9,180 nucleotides of DNA from an uncultured Clostridia bacterium (lineage in GTDB: Bacteria; Bacillota; Clostridia; Christensenellales; Aristaeellaceae): assembly GCA_937906775.1 (NCBI GenBank), contig CALCUD010000083.1, positions 1 through 9,180 on the forward strand. The letters run 5' to 3'. Position numbers and translations under genes: made by a program. Positions 6,574-9,180 of this stretch are shown here, one piece after another. Position 1 is the first letter of the stretch. Every line of letters begins with the position of its first letter. The notes beneath the pieces were generated by a model. The model was not told the origin of the DNA, did not search any database, and was given only the letters and a program-made list of their open reading frames with translations.

Positions 6574-7404
6574 TCACCCCTTCAGGGCACCATCGGAAAG
6601 CCCTTTTACAAATTGCTTCTGGAAGATCAGGAAGATGACGATGACCGGGATAATGGCAATGACAGCCGTAGCAGACATAAGGTGCCATTTGGCTCCGGCG
6701 AACTGTTGAAAAAAGACTGACAGTGCCTGCGGTATGTTCTGTTTGCTCCGGCTCTGAAGGAAGAATGTCGCCTGTGCATAGTTGTTCCAGATTCCAAAAC
6801 CATTCAGAATGATGAAAGAGGCGGTAGCCGGCTTGATGACGGGGAAGATGATGTGCCAGAATGTCTGGAATGCTGTACAACCGTCCAGAGCTGCGGCTTC
6901 GTCAAGCTCACGTGGAAGTGAACGAATGAAGGAAGTATAGATGAATATAGCTGAGGGCATGGCTAATGCGGAACAAACCAGGATCATACCCCACAAAGTA
7001 TTGACCGCATGGATTTTTCTCATAAGAACATAAAGCGGCACTGTGTTGATAATACCTGGAATCATCATGCAACCGATAATAATTCCAAATACAGTTTTGT
7101 TATAGCGTGTATCGTATCTCGCAATAGCAAATCCACCCAGCCCTCCTGTGACCACGGTCAGAAGCAGAGTACCTGCAGTGATGATGGCAGAGTTCTTCAT
7201 GGCTGTATCAATCCTGGATTTCGTCCATGCATCAGCGTAATTCTGCCAGTTGAAATCAGGAATAAACATATTCCCCTCATAGAAGATCCGTGATGGAGAA
7301 TTCAAAGACAGAACGAGCAGAATATAGAATGGAATCAAACAACCAAGACAGATCAGAACAATAAGGACAGCACGGGAGGTTTTGAAAAATCTTCTTTCTT
7401 TCAT
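6574..7404 (-). CDS. Sugar ABC transporter permease, MalG-like (CUT1 family)
   Basis: This 276-residue inner subunit of a carbohydrate importer has about six membrane helices (near 11-33, 72-94, 104-126, 136-160, 181-205 and 241-263). The cytoplasmic EAA loop, which docks the ATPase, reads ELDEAAALDG (Glu169-Gly175) followed by FWHIIFPVIKPA. The C-terminal end FVKGLSDGALKG is typical of MalG-type proteins. The ribosome site AAGGAGGTT is near perfect and contains the stop codon of the preceding permease (TAA inside it). It forms the translocation channel with the neighbouring MalF-like subunit. No ATPase gene is present in the window, so a shared MsmX/MsmK-type ATPase encoded elsewhere is inferred. 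Confidence 0.95.
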   Translation of the reverse strand: MKERRFFKTSRAVLIVLICLGCLIPFYILLVLSLNSPSRIFYEGNMFIPDFNWQNYADAWTKSRIDTAMKNSAIITAGTLLLTVVTGGLGGFAIARYDTRYNKTVFGIIIGCMMIPGIINTVPLYVLMRKIHAVNTLWGMILVCSALAMPSAIFIYTSFIRSLPRELDEAAALDGCTAFQTFWHIIFPVIKPATASFIILNGFGIWNNYAQATFFLQSRSKQNIPQALSVFFQQFAGAKWHLMSATAVIAIIPVIVIFLIFQKQFVKGLSDGALKG

Positions 7405-7417
7405 ATACTGAACCTCC

Positions 7418-8281
7418 TTAGGTCTTCTGCCTTGTCAGGCGCATGGACACAAGCACCGGAATAAGGATGATAATAAACAGAATCATGGCAACGGCAGTAG
7501 AATAACCCGTTTTACTGCCATAGCACATACGCATGATATAAATCGACAGGCTTTCAGTTGCGTACCCCGGCCCGCCTTCAGTCAGAGACATGATGACATC
7601 AAAAACGGAAAGGGAACCGATAATATTTGTTACAACATTGATCCGGATAGCAGGCATCAACATGGGCATGGTCACATTCGTAAACCTTTGCCAAACGTTT
7701 GCACCATCCATCATTGCTGCTTCATTCAACTCCTGAGGAATGGACTGCAGACCGGCAAGATAGATAATCATTGTCATACCGGAAAACTGCCAGACATTCA
7801 CAATAATCAGCACAAGCAATGCGCTGCCGTATGAACCCATCCAGTTACCAATCGGATCACCCAACCCAAATTGCTGGAAGGCATGAAAAAGGAAACCGCG
7901 ACTCGGTTGAAGCAAAAAATACCAGATATATCCCATAATCAATGGGCTTATGATAGCCGGGAGGTAGATAATGACACGGGCTATGCTTTTTCCACGGAAC
8001 TCACTGTTCATGAGTAACGCATAAAGTAAACCGACCAGGTTAAGCAGCAATGCGCTACCCGCGGCGAATATGATCGTTGTTTCAATGTCATGGATTGCTC
8101 TTTTATCGCTGAAAAAACTGATGAAGTTCTTTAATCCGACAAAATGAGCTTCACCCATACCGTCCCAATCTGTCAGACTCATTCCGATACCGCTGAGCAA
8201 TGGAACAATAAAGAACATTCCATAGATCAGCAATGCAGGAAGTGAAAGAAACTGGGCCCATTTAATTCTTCTGTGAATCAT
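7418..8281 (-). CDS. Sugar ABC transporter permease, MalF-like (CUT1 family)
   Basis: This 287-residue permease subunit has about six membrane helices (near 11-32, 68-91, 100-123, 151-176, 210-230 and 262-283). It has the short periplasm-facing loops usual for MsmF/UgpA-type proteins rather than the long loop of enteric MalF. Its EAA loop reads ELNEAAMMDG (Glu187-Gly193), then FTNVTMPMLMPA, and the segment LTEGGPGYAT near 233-242 is characteristic of CUT1 permeases. The start has GAGGAGA just upstream. It lies 85 bases after SBP2, across a hairpin, and 13 bases before the second permease, so the two are certainly co-transcribed. The substrate is inferred as alpha-1,6-gluco-oligosaccharides from the two downstream hydrolases. 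Confidence 0.95.
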   Translation of the reverse strand: MIHRRIKWAQFLSLPALLIYGMFFIVPLLSGIGMSLTDWDGMGEAHFVGLKNFISFFSDKRAIHDIETTIIFAAGSALLLNLVGLLYALLMNSEFRGKSIARVIIYLPAIISPLIMGYIWYFLLQPSRGFLFHAFQQFGLGDPIGNWMGSYGSALLVLIIVNVWQFSGMTMIIYLAGLQSIPQELNEAAMMDGANVWQRFTNVTMPMLMPAIRINVVTNIIGSLSVFDVIMSLTEGGPGYATESLSIYIMRMCYGSKTGYSTAVAMILFIIILIPVLVSMRLTRQKT

Positions 8282-8298
8282 ACTGTCTCCTCAAACAA

Positions 8299-8336
8299 AT
8301 GTGGCGGCAGCGCACTGTTGGTACGCGCCGCCACAT
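8299..8336 (-). other. Intergenic RNA hairpin between SBP2 and the permease genes (attenuator or mRNA-stability element)
   Basis: A perfect 10-bp GC-rich inverted repeat (8299-8308 and 8327-8336) is extended by three more pairs (8310-8312 with 8324-8326) across one bulged A, leaving an 11-base loop. On the transcribed strand it is followed by ATTTGTTTG rather than a clean U-run, so full termination is unlikely. It more likely limits read-through and protects the 3' end of the binding-protein message. Binding proteins are needed in excess over their permeases, and hairpins at this point are common in sugar transporter operons. Confidence 0.75.
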
Positions 8337-8366
8337 GGGTATCAGGGATTATTGAAATCAGTCAGA

Positions 8367-9180
8367 TCAGAAACCGCCATTCCAGGCTTCTTCATAGGCT
8401 TTTGCGAATTCTTCGGGAGTATAGGTACCAGCCAGCAGATCCTGTACCATACGTCCGGCATCATCTCCGGAGAAGCCGGCAGGTTTTTCGTTGGTGAAGC
8501 CGATATTGGTGGCGGTAGCAACAGCTTCGCTCACACCGGCGACCACAGAAGCAGGAGCCCATTCGGCTTCCACATCAGTGAAGGCACTGGGAGATCCCAG
8601 AGATTCAGCATATTTCTTCTGGTTATCAGCGCTAAAGAGGAAGTTAAGGAAATCAACTGCTGCGTCAGCATTTGCTGTGTCAGCGGAGATGCAGTAACCG
8701 GAGTCTTCAGCTACCAGCACGACAGTCTTTCCATCGGGCATGAAGGAGGGATAAGGCGCAAAACCGATCTTGTCAGCCATGGTGGGATCCTTTTCCAGAA
8801 TGCCGGACAGAGCCCACATACCATTGGAGAACATGGCGCATTTTCCGGTGACGAAAGCGTCAACACAGTTATCGCTTGTAGCGGTCAGGACATCAGCGTT
8901 GATGAGGCCTTTGGACTGCAGATCAACCAGATTTTTTGCGAAAGTGCACATTGCTCCGTTGGGATCTCCCCAGGCCAGCTTTTCGCTGTCATTGTTGAGG
9001 AAAGCCAGCTTGGCTTCGGTAGCACCATACTTGGCTTTGATATATTCATGGTGCAGGAATTCAATCAGGTGGCCAAGATGCCATGCTTCACCGAAAATAA
9101 ACCAGGGATCAACCTCCGGATAAGCGGCTTTGATGGCTTCCAGATTAGAAACAAATTCTTCCCAAGTGGTCGCGACAGTC
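8367..9180 (-). CDS. Sugar ABC transporter solute-binding protein, C-terminal part (SBP2, cut by right window edge)
   Basis: The last 270 codons of a family-1 extracellular binding protein are visible; the frame enters at base 9179 and ends at TGA 8369-8367. Visible hallmarks are TTWEEFVSNLEAIK at the start, FTNEKPAG, and a glycine-rich region with a Trp (FSNGMWALSG) typical of the ligand-cleft lobe. A segment reading FLNFLFSADNQKKYAES, characteristic of late SBP helices, and a C-terminal TPEEFAKAYEEAW helix follow. It directly precedes the permease genes and is the natural partner of this transporter. The signal peptide and promoter are outside the window. The first 16 visible residues are identical to residues 148-163 of SBP1; overlapping the two would give a 417-residue protein, normal for the family. 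Confidence 0.92.
   Translation of the reverse strand, partial: TVATTWEEFVSNLEAIKAAYPEVDPWFIFGEAWHLGHLIEFLHHEYIKAKYGATEAKLAFLNNDSEKLAWGDPNGAMCTFAKNLVDLQSKGLINADVLTATSDNCVDAFVTGKCAMFSNGMWALSGILEKDPTMADKIGFAPYPSFMPDGKTVVLVAEDSGYCISADTANADAAVDFLNFLFSADNQKKYAESLGSPSAFTDVEAEWAPASVVAGVSEAVATATNIGFTNEKPAGFSGDDAGRMVQDLLAGTYTPEEFAKAYEEAWNGGF
9132..9180. repeat. Right copy of a near-identical terminal direct repeat
   Basis: This copy matches positions 1-49 at 47 of 49 bases, direct orientation, in the same codon frame of the second SBP gene. Both differences are silent third-position changes. Its continuation to the right is not visible. Confidence 0.95.

Noticed and set aside
6566..6880. A 104-codon minus-strand frame overlapping the MalG-like permease
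   Set aside because: It is a frame-shifted reading of the permease's 3' part. The permease frame itself is intact with a full EAA loop and C-terminus, so there is no frameshift or second gene.
8282..8366. Possible riboswitch between SBP2 and the permease
   Set aside because: The 85 bases hold one simple hairpin and no second pairing element or known aptamer pattern.
1..9180. CRISPR array, insertion sequence, tRNA or rRNA, or small plasmid with replication gene
   Set aside because: No spaced repeats, transposase, inverted terminal repeats, RNA gene or replication or partition gene was seen. The matching ends alone do not show a plasmid.

Overview
This 9,180-base window looks like part of a bacterial carbohydrate-utilisation locus, most likely from a gut- or rumen-type member of the Bacillota. 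The grounds are moderate GC by eye, strong GGAGG-type ribosome binding sites, a YesM/YesN-style two-component system, and a CUT1 sugar ABC transporter with no ATPase gene of its own, which fits the shared MsmX/MsmK-type ATPases of that phylum. Genus and species cannot be assigned from the sequence alone.

Layout, left to right: (1) positions 1-489, minus strand: the first 163 codons of a secreted solute-binding protein (SBP1), cut by the window edge. (2) 490-676: a divergent regulatory region. It holds a good promoter for SBP1, a 20-bp tandem direct repeat directly upstream of that promoter's -35, phased T-tracts, a TATAAT box facing right, and a near-consensus catabolite-response element. (3) 677-3248, plus strand: a sensor histidine kinase and an AraC-type response regulator whose genes overlap by 8 bases. 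(4) 3278-3311: a perfect 15-bp bidirectional terminator between convergent operons. (5) Minus strand, in transcription order from the right edge: the last 270 codons of a second solute-binding protein (SBP2), an intergenic hairpin, two ABC permeases, a GH66 dextranase-like enzyme and a GH13 oligo-1,6-glucosidase-like enzyme.

Inferred function: the binding protein and two permeases import alpha-1,6-linked glucan oligosaccharides (isomaltooligosaccharides or dextran fragments). Both hydrolases lack a signal peptide. GH66 would cut internal alpha-1,6 links in the cytoplasm, and the GH13 enzyme, which has the Val after its nucleophile typical of alpha-1,6 specificity, would release glucose. The kinase/regulator pair would sense the sugar outside the cell and switch on the transporter and hydrolases.

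The oddest fact is that the two ends of the window match. Positions 1-49 and 9132-9180 agree at 47 of 49 bases, in the same strand and reading frame of the two SBP genes, and both differences are synonymous. Joined there, the sequence would encode one full-length SBP of 417 residues at the head of a complete operon, divergent from its own regulators. The window may therefore be one 9,131-bp unit of a tandem duplication, a circular or wrapped contig, or a stretch between two near-identical SBP paralogues. The window cannot decide between these.
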